Below, piece by piece: positions 1 to 9,525 of a stretch of DNA of 14,025 nt. The notes below the pieces were generated by a model. It was given only the letters and a program-made list of their open reading frames with translations, was not told the origin of the DNA and searched no databases. This stretch comes from Actinomycetota bacterium (GTDB lineage: Bacteria > Actinomycetota > Actinomycetes > Nanopelagicales > Nanopelagicaceae), in contig CANGCW010000012.1 of the NCBI GenBank assembly GCA_947452525.1, forward strand, positions 1 through 14,025, in the 5' to 3' direction. Position 1 is the first letter of the stretch. The number at the start of each line of letters is the position of its first letter. Position numbers and translations under genes: made by a program.

Positions 1-131
1 GCGAGGTTGCATGCATTCAGCATCAACTCGATACACATAAAGACGACGATTGCGTTACGACGAATGGCAACGCCTACTGCGCCAATAGTGAAGAGGATCG
101 CTGAGAGGTAGAGGTAGTTCGAGATATCCAT
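1..131 (-). CDS. nuoK: NADH-quinone oxidoreductase subunit K (5' part, cut by window edge)
   Basis: Small membrane subunit of complex I, homologous to MrpC and part of the proton-translocating arm. Translating the minus strand from the ATG at 131-129 gives 43 residues before the window ends. They begin [20 protein letters not shown], a first membrane segment, followed by a short loop with two arginines (24-25) and the start of segment two. Glu35, in the I-E-L-M-L-N-A context, matches the conserved membrane glutamate of the family (Glu36 in E. coli). A strong ribosome-binding site, GAGGAGGAG at 145-137, lies 5 bases before the ATG. The start overlaps the nuoJ stop by one base (TAATG), which suggests translational coupling. 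About 55 further residues would be expected to the left of the window, and nuoL-M-N would be expected after them. The identity is clear despite the truncation. Confidence 0.95.
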   Translation of the reverse strand, partial: MDISNYLYLSAILFTIGAVGVAIRRNAIVVFMCIELMLNACNL

Positions 132-916
132 TAGTTCTCCTCCTCGATCGCTGGCTTCATCTCAAACGGTGTTGAGACGATCATGTCGCCACGAGCTTCA
201 AGCGTTGCTGAGATTGACTCTTCCGCGGCTGAACCATCCGGTAGGAGCGCGGGGACATCCACTGCGTTATGTCGTGCATAAACTCCTGAAGCTGCCAGGC
301 CTGCTGTAGCTGCGAGTGAATCACCGCGGAAACGAGCGGTTGAGAGGAAGCGCTGTGAAGGGCTGCTCTTAGGCGTGTGTGCCAAGACCATTGCGCCGAG
401 CGCAGCAGTAATCAAGAGCGCAGAGACGACTTCAAAGGCCCAGACATACTGGGTAAAGAGCTCCTGTGCGATTCCCTGAACATTTCCATTGGCATTACTC
501 ACGGTTAATCCGTATGCCTCATGGCCGACCACTGCGCGACCAATGAGAGAGGTGAGGAGGCCTGCGAGGCCGAGAGCTGCGGTAATCGACGCTCCGCGTT
601 GTCCCTTGATATTCTCGATGAGCGAATCTGAAGAATCAACGCCGACGAGCATCAGAATAAAGAGGAAGAGCATCATTACTGCGCCGGTGTAGACGACGAC
701 CTGAACAATTCCTAGGAAGAGCGCATCCTGAGCGATGTAGAAGATTGCAAGCGAGATCATGATCCATGCGAGGAGGAGCGCAGAGTGAACTGCCTTCTTC
801 ACAAGCAACATTCCCACTGCAGCAAGCACTGCGAGTGGGGCGAGGATCCAGAACTGGACCGCCTCGGGAGTCTTCGTTGCGCCAATTGTTAGCGCCGCGC
901 TAAATAAGTTATGCAT
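131..916 (-). CDS. nuoJ: NADH-quinone oxidoreductase subunit J
   Basis: Membrane subunit of complex I (ND6 homologue) with 261 residues. About five hydrophobic segments lie at roughly 23-40, 45-62, 66-92, 110-128 and 158-180. The third holds the [10 protein letters not shown] stretch (71-80), the ND6 pi-bulge helix with its conserved Tyr76 and Gly78. Residues from about 183 onward form a hydrophilic tail ending in acidic residues. E. coli NuoJ (about 184 residues) lacks such a tail, but I recall similar tails in actinobacterial homologues. I chose the ATG at 916-914 because an AGGAG sits 10 bases upstream and the product then starts at a normal position. An in-frame ATG 15 codons further upstream would only add a basic peptide lying inside nuoI. 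The gene overlaps nuoI by 8 bases and nuoK by 1. Confidence 0.96.
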   Translation of the reverse strand: MHNLFSAALTIGATKTPEAVQFWILAPLAVLAAVGMLLVKKAVHSALLLAWIMISLAIFYIAQDALFLGIVQVVVYTGAVMMLFLFILMLVGVDSSDSLIENIKGQRGASITAALGLAGLLTSLIGRAVVGHEAYGLTVSNANGNVQGIAQELFTQYVWAFEVVSALLITAALGAMVLAHTPKSSPSQRFLSTARFRGDSLAATAGLAASGVYARHNAVDVPALLPDGSAAEESISATLEARGDMIVSTPFEMKPAIEEEN

Positions 917-1535
917 GTGAATTCGTCTCCTGTGATGGGTGCGAACCTGGTACTTCCCCACGGTAATACGTTGTATCTGTTGAACCTGGATACATTGGAT
1001 GTGGAGGCTGCAACATTCCTTGGCGAAGCGGAGCGAGCAGATCTTCCTTCTCGAAGATCAACTTCTCGCGAGTGCTATCAGCAAGTTCAAACTCATTGGA
1101 CATTGTGAGGGCGCGAGTTGGGCAGGCCTCAATGCAGAGTCCGCAGAAGATGCAACGGAGATAGTTAATCTGATAGACCTTGCCGTAACGCTCGCCTGGT
1201 GAATATTGAGCCTCAGGTGTATTTGTTCCACCCTCAACATAGATCGCATCTGCTGGACATGCCCATGCGCAGAGTTCACAACCGATGCACTTCTCAAGGC
1301 CATCAGGATGGCGATTGAGTTGGTGGCGACCATGGAAACGCTCTGCTGTTGGAGCCTTCTCAAATGGATATTGAACTGTGTTGACCTTCTTAAACATCGT
1401 GATGAAGGTGACCCAGAATCCCTGGAGCTGCTTGAAGAAACTTCCTGCAACTTGCTCTGTGATCGGGGCGCTCTCCGCCTCAGCCTTTGCGAGGCTGAAA
1501 TCCTGGCGCTTATTAATCTCTGAATTTTCAGCCAT
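909..1535 (-). CDS. nuoI: NADH-quinone oxidoreductase subunit I (2x[4Fe-4S] ferredoxin-like)
   Basis: Peripheral-arm subunit (TYKY homologue) that carries clusters N6a and N6b and passes electrons from NuoG toward NuoB. It has 208 residues. Two classical CxxCxxCxxxCP motifs are seen: Cys83, 86, 89, 93 and Cys128, 131, 134, 138. Residues 33-57 form the amphipathic region that precedes the ferredoxin fold in this family. The first 30 residues are polar and variable. The ATG at 1535-1533 was chosen because it overlaps the nuoH stop by 8 bases, like the next junction, and gives a normal N-terminus. The frame stays open to 1634, but the extra 33 residues would lie inside nuoH and resemble no NuoI. 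The SD upstream is weak (CGGAA-like), so translation probably depends on coupling to nuoH. Confidence 0.96.
   Translation of the reverse strand: MAENSEINKRQDFSLAKAEAESAPITEQVAGSFFKQLQGFWVTFITMFKKVNTVQYPFEKAPTAERFHGRHQLNRHPDGLEKCIGCELCAWACPADAIYVEGGTNTPEAQYSPGERYGKVYQINYLRCIFCGLCIEACPTRALTMSNEFELADSTREKLIFEKEDLLAPLRQGMLQPPHPMYPGSTDTTYYRGEVPGSHPSQETNSHA
927..931 (-). promoter_or_regulatory. Ribosome-binding site of nuoJ
   Basis: On the minus strand the bases read AGGAG, 10 bases before the ATG at 916-914, and lie inside the end of nuoI. The site supports this internal ATG as the nuoJ start over the in-frame ATG further upstream at 961. Confidence 0.7.
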
Positions 1536-2745
1536 TGATGTATTCCGATCGGGTGATAGATGGAACTGGGAATGATGGTTCTGGAAGTTCAATATCTGTA
1601 GCGTTTTCAGCTCTCCGCTTGGAGCTCCACTCACTCATGGTGAGACCAGCCATAATGAGAAGGAATACACCGATTCCAAAGCCCATGATTGTGATGCGGG
1701 ATGCGTTACGCATCTTCAAGAGGTGGAATGTTGAACCAACCATGATCCATACGAGCGAGGTTGGGATAAGAACCTTCCAACCGAACTTCATGAACTGGTC
1801 GTAACGCATACGTGGCAGCGTTCCGCGGAGCCAGATAAAGATGAAGAAGAATGCGAGTACCTTGCCGAGGAACCAGACAAGTGTGAACCAGCCGCCAAGC
1901 CAGCTCTCGGTAAATCCAAGGCCAGGGATAGCGTGGTAACCACCAAGAAAGAGAGTTGTAGCAAGAGCAGATACGCCCATGATGTTTACATACTCTGCAA
2001 GGAAGAAGAGTGCGAACTTCAGCGACGAGTACTCAGTGTGGAATCCACCAACGAGCTCACCCTCAGCCTCTGCAAGGTCAAATGGTGCGCGGTTCGTCTC
2101 GCCGACCATAGAGATCATGTAGATCACAAATGATGGGAAGAGAATCACTGCATACCAACCATGGCCCTGTGCAGCGACGATATCCGCGGTCGACATTGAA
2201 CCGGCATACATAAAGACTGCGACAAGAGAGAGGCCCATGGCCACTTCATAGGAGATGACCTGCGCGGATGAGCGGAGTCCACCAAGAAGTGGATATGTTG
2301 AACCTGAAGACCAACCAGCGAGAACGATGCCGTAGACGCCAACTGAAGCAATCGCAAGAACGTAGAGAACTCCAACTGGGAGATCTGTAAGTTGAAGCGC
2401 TGTGGTGTGGCCGAAGAGTGAGACCTTGCCAGTCATCGGCATAACTGCGAATGACATAAAGCAGGTCGTTGCGCTGATGATCGGTGCAATCACAAAGACG
2501 ATCCGATCTGCTGCCTTAGGAATGATGTCTTCCTTCAGCGCCAACTTCACGCCATCAGCGAGAGATTGAAGTAATCCAAACTTACCGACGCGGTTTGGAC
2601 CAACGCGCATCTGCATGCGAGCAACAATGCGACGCTCTGCCCAGATTGCGAAGAGGGTAAGGAGCACGCAGATAACAAAGGCGATGAGGCCCTTGATTGC
2701 AGAGATCCAGCCTGGATCCATACCGATTAGCTGACCGATACTCAT
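1528..2745 (-). CDS. nuoH: NADH-quinone oxidoreductase subunit H
   Basis: Membrane subunit (ND1 homologue) that forms the quinone-entry channel and the joint between the peripheral and membrane arms. It has 405 residues. Family signatures seen are A-E-R-R (36-39), R-V-G-P-N-R-x-G (47-54), the [16 protein letters not shown] loop (216-231) with its run of carboxylates lining the quinone cavity, and W-x-R-G-T-L-P-R-x-R-x-D-Q (305-317). About eight core membrane helices are visible. An additional hydrophobic segment at 352-370 is followed by a polar tail of about 35 residues. The protein is longer than the roughly 325-residue E. coli NuoH, a length I associate with actinobacterial homologues. The ATG at 2745-2743 overlaps the nuoG stop as ATGA, with a GGTGG SD-like stretch just upstream. 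Confidence 0.98.
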   Translation of the reverse strand: MSIGQLIGMDPGWISAIKGLIAFVICVLLTLFAIWAERRIVARMQMRVGPNRVGKFGLLQSLADGVKLALKEDIIPKAADRIVFVIAPIISATTCFMSFAVMPMTGKVSLFGHTTALQLTDLPVGVLYVLAIASVGVYGIVLAGWSSGSTYPLLGGLRSSAQVISYEVAMGLSLVAVFMYAGSMSTADIVAAQGHGWYAVILFPSFVIYMISMVGETNRAPFDLAEAEGELVGGFHTEYSSLKFALFFLAEYVNIMGVSALATTLFLGGYHAIPGLGFTESWLGGWFTLVWFLGKVLAFFFIFIWLRGTLPRMRYDQFMKFGWKVLIPTSLVWIMVGSTFHLLKMRNASRITIMGFGIGVFLLIMAGLTMSEWSSKRRAENATDIELPEPSFPVPSITRSEYING

Positions 2746-5069
2746 GCTTTAACCACCGTTACTAGGACGCCACGACCTGCACCAAATGTGACGATACTTT
2801 GCGATCCGATTGAGTTACGCGGAATCCAGATTGAACCATCAGCGATATCGCCGATAGCTGCTGGAAGAGTCACTGAACCACGCTCGTGCTTCACGGTAAC
2901 AGAATCACCGTTAGAGACTCCAAGTGCTTCAGCGCGCTTTGCAGAGATAACAACTGTTGAAGGACGAGCTGTTCCCGCCAAGTTCTCTTCACCCTGTTGA
3001 AGCGTTCCGAGATCGAGGAGTAAGCGCCATGACTCGAGAATCGCCTGATCTCCTGTTGCTGAAGGAGCGGCTGCAAGTGCAACTGATGGGGCAGCAACTG
3101 TTGCTCCATCCCACTTGCCGAGGCTCTCAATTTCACGAGCTGTCGCTGCAACTGTTGGAAGATTAATTGGTCGTTTCATCTCATCTGCAAGCATGGAGAG
3201 GATGCGAACATCGCTGCGAGTGAGTGAGTCTTCAAGTGCGCGATCAAATGCGCGTGTGCGACCCTCCCAGTTCAAGTATGAACCGCTCTTCTCAACGACA
3301 GCTGCGACGGGAAGAACAACATCGGCAATCGCTGTCACTGAAGAGTGAGAGATCTCAAGGCTAACGACAAAGCTATTGAGCATTGAGGTAAGGGCCTCTG
3401 ATGAGATATCCATCGGATCAACGCCGCCAACGAGAACCGCACCGATCTCATTGCGATCAAGCGCAGCAAGAATCTCATCAGTTGTGCGACCCTCGTTTGC
3501 AGGAAGGTTTGATACTCCCCATGCGCTCTGAATATCAACACGAGCTGCAGCATCAGTTACTGGGCGTCCACCTGGAAGAAGATTTCCGATAGCGCCAGCG
3601 AAGAGCGCACCGCGCTCGCCAGCACGACGTGGAACCCAAGCAAGCTTTGCGCCGCTCTTCTTTGCAAGTTCTGCAACTGAAGAGAGAAGACCTGCCGTCT
3701 CGTGAGCGCGCTCGCCTACGAGAATGACTGACTTCTCTGTGAGATCTGCAAGCTCAGAGATTGAGGTAATGCGAACCGCACCAAGCTTCTCGCTTCCGCG
3801 AGAAGAATGTGATGCAAGTGTTGTGACCTTGAGGCCACGCTTACGTGAACGCTTGTAGAGACGCAAGAAGACGATTGGTGATTCATCCTCTGGATCGAAT
3901 TCGATGAGAGCGACATGGTCGGCCTTATCGATATCGCGGTAAGTGGTCTCAGAATTTGTAACGATGGAGGCGAGGAATGCGCCCTCTTCTGCAGAGTTCC
4001 CACGAGAGCGGAAATCAATATCGTTTGTTCCAAGAGCTACGCGAGCAAACTTGCTGTATCCATACGCATCCTCAGTTGTGAGGCGGCCACCGGCAAGTAC
4101 TGCTGCACGCTTTCCAGCAAGACCTGCTGCTGCAGCTGCAATCGCCTCTGGCCATGATGCCTCATGAAGTTCGCCATCTGCACCACGGAGAAGTGGAGTT
4201 GTGATGCGTTCACGACTTGAGATGTACTTAAATGCCCAACGGCCCTTATCGCATGACCACTCTTCATTTACTGATGCATCTTCACCAGCGAGACGGCGAA
4301 GCGTCTTGCCGCGACGAACATCGGTACGGAGATCGCAACCTGATGCGCAATGCTCACATGCAGATGGTGTGGAGACGAGGTCGAATGGACGAGCACGGAA
4401 GCGGTATGAAGCGCCGGTGAGTGCACCTACTGGACAGATCTGAACAGTGTTTCCAGAGAAGTATGAGTTGAATGGATCTTTCTCATAGATACCAACTTGT
4501 TGCAACGCTCCACGCTCATTCAAAGTGATGAATGGATCGCCAGCGATCTGCTCCGAGAAGCGAGTACAACGTGCACAGAGAACGCAGCGTTCGCGATCAA
4601 GGAGAACCTGAGAGGAGATATTGATTGGCTTCTCGTATGTGCGCTTTACACCTTCGTAGCGAGACTCTGGACGGCCATTACTCATCGCCTGATTCTGAAG
4701 TGGGCATTCGCCGCCCTTATCGCAGACTGGGCAATCAAGTGGGTGATTGATAAGGAGGAACTCCATGATTCCCTTCTGCGCCTTATCGGCAACAGGGGAT
4801 GTGAGTTGAGTCTTAACAATCATTCCGGTCTCAACGGGAATGGTGCATGAAGCTTGTGGCTTGGGGAATGCGCGACCATTGATCTCGATATCAACGAGAC
4901 ATTGGCGGCATGCACCAGCTGGATCAAGAAGCGGGTGATCGCAGAAACGTGGAATCTGAATTCCAAGCTTCTCTGCTGCACGAATGACCAAGGTGCCCTT
5001 AGGGACAGTTACCTCGAAGCCATCGATGACACATGTAATCATCTCTGTGGTCTCTACATTATTTGTCAT
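2742..5069 (-). CDS. nuoG: NADH-quinone oxidoreductase subunit G (Fe-S subunit)
   Basis: Largest peripheral subunit (75-kDa homologue), 775 residues; it relays electrons from NuoF to NuoI. In order it shows a plant-ferredoxin-type [2Fe-2S] domain with Cys43, 54, 57, 75 (N1b); the His109/Cys113/Cys116/Cys122 set (N5); Cys162, 165, 168 and 212 (N4); and a further set Cys238, 241, 245, 273 matching the extra N7 cluster found in some bacterial enzymes. The rest is a molybdopterin-oxidoreductase-like fold that carries no cofactor in complex I. It ends in a molybdopterin-dinucleotide-binding-like domain (about 690-775) after an Ala-rich linker near 640-655. A formate dehydrogenase or nitrate reductase is unlikely given its place between nuoF and nuoH. 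The ATG overlaps the nuoF stop as ATGA, with AGGT 5 bases upstream. Confidence 0.98.
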   Translation of the reverse strand: MTNNVETTEMITCVIDGFEVTVPKGTLVIRAAEKLGIQIPRFCDHPLLDPAGACRQCLVDIEINGRAFPKPQASCTIPVETGMIVKTQLTSPVADKAQKGIMEFLLINHPLDCPVCDKGGECPLQNQAMSNGRPESRYEGVKRTYEKPINISSQVLLDRERCVLCARCTRFSEQIAGDPFITLNERGALQQVGIYEKDPFNSYFSGNTVQICPVGALTGASYRFRARPFDLVSTPSACEHCASGCDLRTDVRRGKTLRRLAGEDASVNEEWSCDKGRWAFKYISSRERITTPLLRGADGELHEASWPEAIAAAAAGLAGKRAAVLAGGRLTTEDAYGYSKFARVALGTNDIDFRSRGNSAEEGAFLASIVTNSETTYRDIDKADHVALIEFDPEDESPIVFLRLYKRSRKRGLKVTTLASHSSRGSEKLGAVRITSISELADLTEKSVILVGERAHETAGLLSSVAELAKKSGAKLAWVPRRAGERGALFAGAIGNLLPGGRPVTDAAARVDIQSAWGVSNLPANEGRTTDEILAALDRNEIGAVLVGGVDPMDISSEALTSMLNSFVVSLEISHSSVTAIADVVLPVAAVVEKSGSYLNWEGRTRAFDRALEDSLTRSDVRILSMLADEMKRPINLPTVAATAREIESLGKWDGATVAAPSVALAAAPSATGDQAILESWRLLLDLGTLQQGEENLAGTARPSTVVISAKRAEALGVSNGDSVTVKHERGSVTLPAAIGDIADGSIWIPRNSIGSQSIVTFGAGRGVLVTVVKA

Positions 5070-6370
5070 TCGTTACCTGCCGTTGACTTGAAGAGTGTGG
5101 AAGCTGATGGATCAAATGGACATCCACCGTTATCGAGGTGCAGTTGATACTCATCGCGGAAGTACTTCATCGAGGAGAGGATCGGGCTAGCTGCACCATC
5201 TGCAAGTGCGCAGAACGAGCGACCTGCAATGTTATTTGTTAGATCAATGAGCTTGTCGAGATCTTCTGTAGTTCCCTCGCCCGCCTCTAACTTCTTCATC
5301 GCTTGAACGAGCCACCAGGTGCCCTCACGGCATGGTGTGCACTTTCCGCATGACTCGTGCTTGTAGAACTCAGTCCAGCGAAGCACTGCGCGAAGTACGC
5401 ATGTCGTCTCATCAAAAATCTGTAGCGCCTTGGTACCGAGCATGGAGCCCGCAGCAGATACACCTTCATAATCCAACGGAACATCGAGATGTTCTGCTGT
5501 GAAGAGCGGAGTTGATGAACCGCCAGGAGTCCAGAACTTCAGGGTGTGGCCCTTACGCATTCCGCCTGACATATCAAGAAGTTCGCGGAGAGTAATTCCG
5601 AGAGGTGCTTCGAACTGTCCGGGGTTCTTTACATGGCCAGAGAGTGAGTAGAGAGTGAATCCCTTTGACTTCTCTGTTCCCATCTTCTGGAACCACTCAA
5701 TGCCGTTAGCAATAATCGCTGGTACAGATGCAATCGACTCAACGTTATTTACAACTGTTGGGCGCGCATAGAGACCAGCGATAGCTGGGAATGGTGGACG
5801 AAGGCGTGGCTGACCACGGAAGCCTTCAAGTGAATCGAGCAGCGCTGTCTCTTCACCGCAGATATATGCACCTGCACCAACGTGAAGGACGAGCTCGAGG
5901 TCATAACCCTTCTTCACATCTTTACCAAGAAGGCCCGCCTTGTATGCATCATCAATCGCCTGTTGTAGGCGACGAACGACGTGGACTACCTCGCCGCGGA
6001 TATAGATAAATGCATGGTTTGCGCGGATCGCATATGAAGCGATGATGATTCCCTCGATGAGTGAGTGTGGATTCGCCATCAGGAGCGGCATATCTTTACA
6101 AGTGCCAGGCTCTGACTCATCTGCGTTCACTACGAGGTAATGCTCTTTATTGTCACCTTGTGGAATGAATGACCACTTGGTTCCAGTTGGGAAGCCTGCG
6201 CCGCCACGACCACGAAGGCCTGACTCTTTTACAAGGTTAATAACATCATCAGGCTCCATCTTGAGGGCCTTTGCCGATGCCTTATATCCACCATTACGTT
6301 GGTAACCGGCGAGGGTGTATGAATCCTCTTCATCCCAGAATGCTGAAAGGACAGGAGTTAGCGTCGTCAT
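5066..6370 (-). CDS. nuoF: NADH-quinone oxidoreductase subunit F (NADH/FMN-binding)
   Basis: 51-kDa homologue, 434 residues, the site where NADH is oxidised by FMN in the cytoplasmic arm. The glycine-rich FMN/NADH loop G-L-R-G-R-G-G-A-G-F-P-T-G is at 51-63. The N-A-D-E-S-E-P-G-T stretch (82-90) and G-A-G-A-Y-I-C-G-E-E-T-A-L (165-177) complete the nucleotide and flavin pocket. Cluster N3 ligands are Cys341, 344 and 347 (E-S-C-G-K-C-T-P-C-R-E-G) plus Cys387. Length is normal. The ATG at 6370-6368 overlaps the nuoE stop by one base (TAATG), and GGGGGAG lies 8 bases upstream. No key residue is missing, so the enzyme should be able to take electrons from NADH. Confidence 0.98.
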   Translation of the reverse strand: MTTLTPVLSAFWDEEDSYTLAGYQRNGGYKASAKALKMEPDDVINLVKESGLRGRGGAGFPTGTKWSFIPQGDNKEHYLVVNADESEPGTCKDMPLLMANPHSLIEGIIIASYAIRANHAFIYIRGEVVHVVRRLQQAIDDAYKAGLLGKDVKKGYDLELVLHVGAGAYICGEETALLDSLEGFRGQPRLRPPFPAIAGLYARPTVVNNVESIASVPAIIANGIEWFQKMGTEKSKGFTLYSLSGHVKNPGQFEAPLGITLRELLDMSGGMRKGHTLKFWTPGGSSTPLFTAEHLDVPLDYEGVSAAGSMLGTKALQIFDETTCVLRAVLRWTEFYKHESCGKCTPCREGTWWLVQAMKKLEAGEGTTEDLDKLIDLTNNIAGRSFCALADGAASPILSSMKYFRDEYQLHLDNGGCPFDPSASTLFKSTAGNE

Positions 6371-6999
6371 TACTTCTTCTCCCCCTTAGATAACTTCAAA
6401 CCGAGGAGAGATGCCTTACCTGCTGATGGACCCTCATTTGCAAGGCCATCAGAGATGCCAGCGAGAACTGCGGAGTTCTCTTTCCAGGTGCGAAGTGTCT
6501 TTGGTCCGCGAGTTGGGCCCTTTGCCTTTCCTTCGCGTGCGCCATCAACAAGCGCCTTTACTGACTCTGGTGTCTGGTTATCGTAGAACTCCCAATTGAC
6601 CATAACGACAGGTGCGTAATCGCAGGCAGCGTTACATTCAATTCTCTCAAGCGAGACCTTGCCATCAGCAGTCACTTCATCGTTGCCGATTCCAAGGTGC
6701 TTGCTAACCTCTTCGTAAATCTGATCTCCACCCATAACCGCACAGAGCGTGTTGATGCAGACACCAACGTGATACTCGCCAACAGGATGTGGCTTGTACT
6801 GCGTGTAGAAGGTTGAGACAGCAGTAACTTCTGCAGTGCTTAGCTCAAGGAGTTCAGCGATCTTCTCAATGCCCTCTGGCGTTACATAACCTGAAACTGA
6901 TTGCACGTAATGCAAGAGCGGCATGATCGCCGAACGCTTACGTGGATATTTCGCAATGATGGTACCCATCAACTCTAGATCTTTATCTGAGAAGGCCAT
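6370..6999 (-). CDS. nuoE: NADH-quinone oxidoreductase subunit E ([2Fe-2S] N1a)
   Basis: 24-kDa homologue, 209 residues, that pairs with NuoF and carries cluster N1a. An N-terminal helical bundle (about 5-65) includes the family's S-T-F-Y-T-Q-Y-K segment. The thioredoxin-like domain has Cys81 and Cys86 (C-x4-C) and Cys122 and Cys126 (C-x3-C), the four N1a ligands. After about residue 155 there is a basic, Gly- and Lys-rich tail of about 50 residues, longer than in E. coli NuoE (about 166 residues). Other long NuoE proteins, such as those of mycobacteria, also have C-terminal extensions. The ATG at 6999-6997 overlaps the nuoD stop by one base (TAATG); GGGAGGT lies 11 bases upstream. Confidence 0.97.
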   Translation of the reverse strand: MAFSDKDLELMGTIIAKYPRKRSAIMPLLHYVQSVSGYVTPEGIEKIAELLELSTAEVTAVSTFYTQYKPHPVGEYHVGVCINTLCAVMGGDQIYEEVSKHLGIGNDEVTADGKVSLERIECNAACDYAPVVMVNWEFYDNQTPESVKALVDGAREGKAKGPTRGPKTLRTWKENSAVLAGISDGLANEGPSAGKASLLGLKLSKGEKK

Positions 7000-8339
7000 T
7001 AGCGATCAACACCTCCCATAACTGGATCGATAGAGGCAACTGCAGCGATGATGTCGGCGACCATGCCACCTTCTGACATCGCAGCTGTTGCTTGAAGATT
7101 GTTAAATGATGGTTCGCGGAAGTGCACGCGATATGGACGTGTTCCGCCATCTGAAACAAGGTGAACACCGGTCTCACCGCGAGGTGATTCAACTGCGGTA
7201 TAGACCTGGCCGGCTGGAACGCGGAAACCCTCAGTAACAAGTTTGAAGTGATGGATAAGCGCTTCCATGGACTCTCCCATGATCTCGCGGATGTGATTGA
7301 GTGAGTTACCCATTCCATCAGCGCCGACTGAGAGTTGTGAAGGCCAAGCAATCTTCTTATCGGCAACCATTACTGGCTGGCCCTCAAGACGATCTAACTT
7401 GTCGCATGCCTGCTCGATGATGCGAAGTGATTGCTCGAGCTCGCCCATGCGAACGAGGAAGCGACCATAGACATCGCAGCTATTTGCAGTAACAACATCG
7501 AAATCGTAGTTCTCGTAACCGCAATATGGCTGGGTCTTACGGAGATCCCATGCAAGACCTGCTGAACGCAGTACTGGGCCAGTAATTCCGAGAGTGGTGC
7601 AACCAGCTAGATCGAGATAACCGATGTGCTGAGTTCTCTTCATCCAGATGGTGTTTCCGATGAGGAGCTTCTCGTTATCTTTAAAGTTGGTGCGAAGTTG
7701 TGCAACAGTCTCGCGAATCTTTGCAACGCCGCCTGCGGGAATATCTTGCGCAACTCCACCTGGGCGGACATATGCCATATTCATACGGAGACCTGAGATC
7801 ATCTCGAAGAGATCGAGAACGAGTTCACGCTCACGGAATGCGAAGATCATTGGTGAGAGTGCGCCAAGTTCAAGTGCACCGGTACCGAGAGCAACCATAT
7901 GTGAGGAGATTCGATTGAGCTCCATCATCAAGACGCGGATAACGCTTGCGCGCTCTGGAATATCGTTGGTGATTCCAAGGAGCTTCTCAACGCCGAGGCA
8001 GTATGCAACCTCGTTAAAGATTGGGGCTAAGTAATCCATACGGGTTACAAAGGTGACGCCCTGTGTCCAGGTGCGATATTCAGTGTTCTTCTCGATACCT
8101 GTGTGTAGGTAGCCGATTCCGCAACGAGCTTCTGTAACAGTCTCGCCCTCGAGCTCGAGGATGAGGCGGAGCACACCGTGTGTTGATGGGTGCTGAGGAC
8201 CCATATTCACAACGACGCGCTCTTCCTTCGTTGCGCCAATCTCAGTAGCGAGCGCATCCCAATCTCCGCCAGTTACGGAGTAGACGCGACCTTCTGTTGT
8301 CTCACGCGATGATGCGTATGGATCTGCATAGGTGCTCAT
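6999..8339 (-). CDS. nuoD: NADH-quinone oxidoreductase subunit D (49-kDa, quinone site)
   Basis: 49-kDa homologue, 446 residues, related to the large subunit of [NiFe] hydrogenases; with NuoB it forms the quinone-reduction site. The [11 protein letters not shown] loop is at 46-56. His54 and Tyr103 are spaced exactly as the quinone-headgroup pair His38/Tyr87 of the Thermus enzyme (49 residues apart). The hydrogenase nickel cysteines are absent, as expected of complex I. The first 40 residues are polar and variable. It is a separate gene, not fused to nuoC as in E. coli. The ATG at 8339-8337 overlaps the nuoC stop as ATGA and has a good GGAGGT 7 bases upstream (8352-8347). Confidence 0.98.
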   Translation of the reverse strand: MSTYADPYASSRETTEGRVYSVTGGDWDALATEIGATKEERVVVNMGPQHPSTHGVLRLILELEGETVTEARCGIGYLHTGIEKNTEYRTWTQGVTFVTRMDYLAPIFNEVAYCLGVEKLLGITNDIPERASVIRVLMMELNRISSHMVALGTGALELGALSPMIFAFRERELVLDLFEMISGLRMNMAYVRPGGVAQDIPAGGVAKIRETVAQLRTNFKDNEKLLIGNTIWMKRTQHIGYLDLAGCTTLGITGPVLRSAGLAWDLRKTQPYCGYENYDFDVVTANSCDVYGRFLVRMGELEQSLRIIEQACDKLDRLEGQPVMVADKKIAWPSQLSVGADGMGNSLNHIREIMGESMEALIHHFKLVTEGFRVPAGQVYTAVESPRGETGVHLVSDGGTRPYRVHFREPSFNNLQATAAMSEGGMVADIIAAVASIDPVMGGVDR

Positions 8340-8974
8340 CGGTATGACCTCCGCTCACTTGGTGCAGGTGTTGTTGCGCCCTTGTATTCGACGGCAATTC
8401 CACCGAGTGGGTAATCCTTACGTTGTGGGTGGCCCTGCCAATCATCTGGCATCAAGATGCGAGTGAGTGCTGGGTGGCCATCAAAGATGATTCCGAACAT
8501 GTCGTAGGTCTCGCGCTCATGCCAGTTCATGCCGCCCCAAACTTCAACGAGTGAAGGAAGGTGTGGATGTGATTCTGGAACAGCTACTTCCAAACGAATG
8601 CGACGGTTATGTGTCAATGAGAGAAGTTCGTATACCGCATGAAGTTCGCGATCCTTCTGATCTGGGTAATGAACCCCGTTAACACCGAGACCATACTCAA
8701 AGCGCAACTTCTCGTTATTACGAAGAATTGTTGCAACGTCGAAGAGCTTTGCAGCTTTTACAAAGAGGGTGAGCTCTCCGCGATCTACAACAACCTTCTC
8801 GATTGCATCGTTGAACTCTGGATATGCGCGCTCTAGATCATCTGCAAGATCATCGAAGTAGGAACCGTATGGGCGCTCACTCGATCCTGCTGAATGTGCT
8901 GCACGTACTAGTCCACTAAAACCTGATGTATCTCCAGTTCCTTGAACGCCAAATGCGCCTTTATCTTCACTCAC
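8336..8974 (-). CDS. nuoC: NADH-quinone oxidoreductase subunit C (30-kDa)
   Basis: 30-kDa homologue, 212 residues, a structural subunit of the peripheral arm that packs against NuoD. The family signature [18 protein letters not shown] (151-168) is followed by the [19 protein letters not shown] stretch (172-190). The first 38 residues are Gly/Ser-rich and likely disordered. The start is GTG at 8974-8972, overlapping the nuoB stop as GTGA, with AAGGGG about 11 bases upstream inside nuoB. There is no in-frame ATG near the expected N-terminus, which supports GTG. The protein contains no Fe-S ligands, as is normal for the subunit. Confidence 0.97.
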   Translation of the reverse strand: MSEDKGAFGVQGTGDTSGFSGLVRAAHSAGSSERPYGSYFDDLADDLERAYPEFNDAIEKVVVDRGELTLFVKAAKLFDVATILRNNEKLRFEYGLGVNGVHYPDQKDRELHAVYELLSLTHNRRIRLEVAVPESHPHLPSLVEVWGGMNWHERETYDMFGIIFDGHPALTRILMPDDWQGHPQRKDYPLGGIAVEYKGATTPAPSERRSYR

Positions 8975-9525
8975 GCAAGTAGCCCCTTCAGTTGATGAGT
9001 TGGCTTTGCGGCAAGTGCTGCTGCCTCAACCTCACGGATAATGTCTTCGCGATTAGCACCGAGCTTGGTATCGCTAATCTGCTGATGCAGCTTCAAAATA
9101 GCGTCAATAAGCATCTCTGGGCGTGGTGGGCAGCCAGGAAGATAGATATCAACTGGGACTACGTGATCTACGCCTTGAACGACTGCGTAGTTGTTAAACA
9201 TTCCACCTGATGATGCACATGCACCCATTGCAAGAACCCACTTTGGTCCAGGCATTTGATCGTAAATCTGACGAAGTACCGGTGCCATCTTGTTAGATAC
9301 GCGACCAGCAACGATCATTAAATCTGCTTGACGTGGGGAGGCGCGGAAGACCTCCATACCGAAGCGTGCAAGGTCATGCTTTCCGGCACCGGCAGCCATC
9401 ATCTCAATCGCGCAACATGCAAGACCGAATGTTGCAGGCCAGAGCGATGATTTGCGCATATATCCAGCGAGACCTTCGACTGTTGTCAGTGCGAATCCGC
9501 TAGGTAGCGACTCTTCTAGACCCAT
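8971..9525 (-). CDS. nuoB: NADH-quinone oxidoreductase subunit B (N2 cluster)
   Basis: PSST/20-kDa homologue, 184 residues, which carries the terminal [4Fe-4S] cluster N2 that reduces the quinone. The unusual tandem ligands Cys37-Cys38 lie in [10 protein letters not shown]. Cys103 (G-A-C-A-S-S-G-G) and Cys132 (P-G-C-P-P-R-P) complete the set. The C-terminal 35 residues are a charged helical tail. The ATG at 9525-9523 directly follows the nuoA stop with no spacing (TAAATG). No strong SD is seen, so re-initiation after nuoA is the likely route of translation. Confidence 0.98.
   Translation of the reverse strand: MGLEESLPSGFALTTVEGLAGYMRKSSLWPATFGLACCAIEMMAAGAGKHDLARFGMEVFRASPRQADLMIVAGRVSNKMAPVLRQIYDQMPGPKWVLAMGACASSGGMFNNYAVVQGVDHVVPVDIYLPGCPPRPEMLIDAILKLHQQISDTKLGANREDIIREVEAAALAAKPTHQLKGLLA

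Noticed and set aside
1536..1634. Longer NuoI start 33 codons upstream
   Set aside because: It would lie inside the nuoH coding end and add residues unlike any NuoI; the ATG at 1535 with the 8-base overlap fits better.
4497..4850. 117-codon open frame on the plus strand inside nuoG
   Set aside because: It is antisense to the NuoG iron-sulfur region, and its W/C-rich product is the shadow of conserved codons. No independent evidence of coding.
2742..5069. NuoG as a molybdenum enzyme such as formate dehydrogenase
   Set aside because: The four-cluster N-terminus, the lack of a Mo-ligand Cys/Sec motif that I can recognise, and the position between nuoF and nuoH all say complex I.
7648..8034. 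128-codon open frame on the plus strand inside nuoD
   Set aside because: It is antisense to highly conserved nuoD sequence and its composition is what reverse reading of nuoD codons gives (Ser/Arg/Ile-rich).
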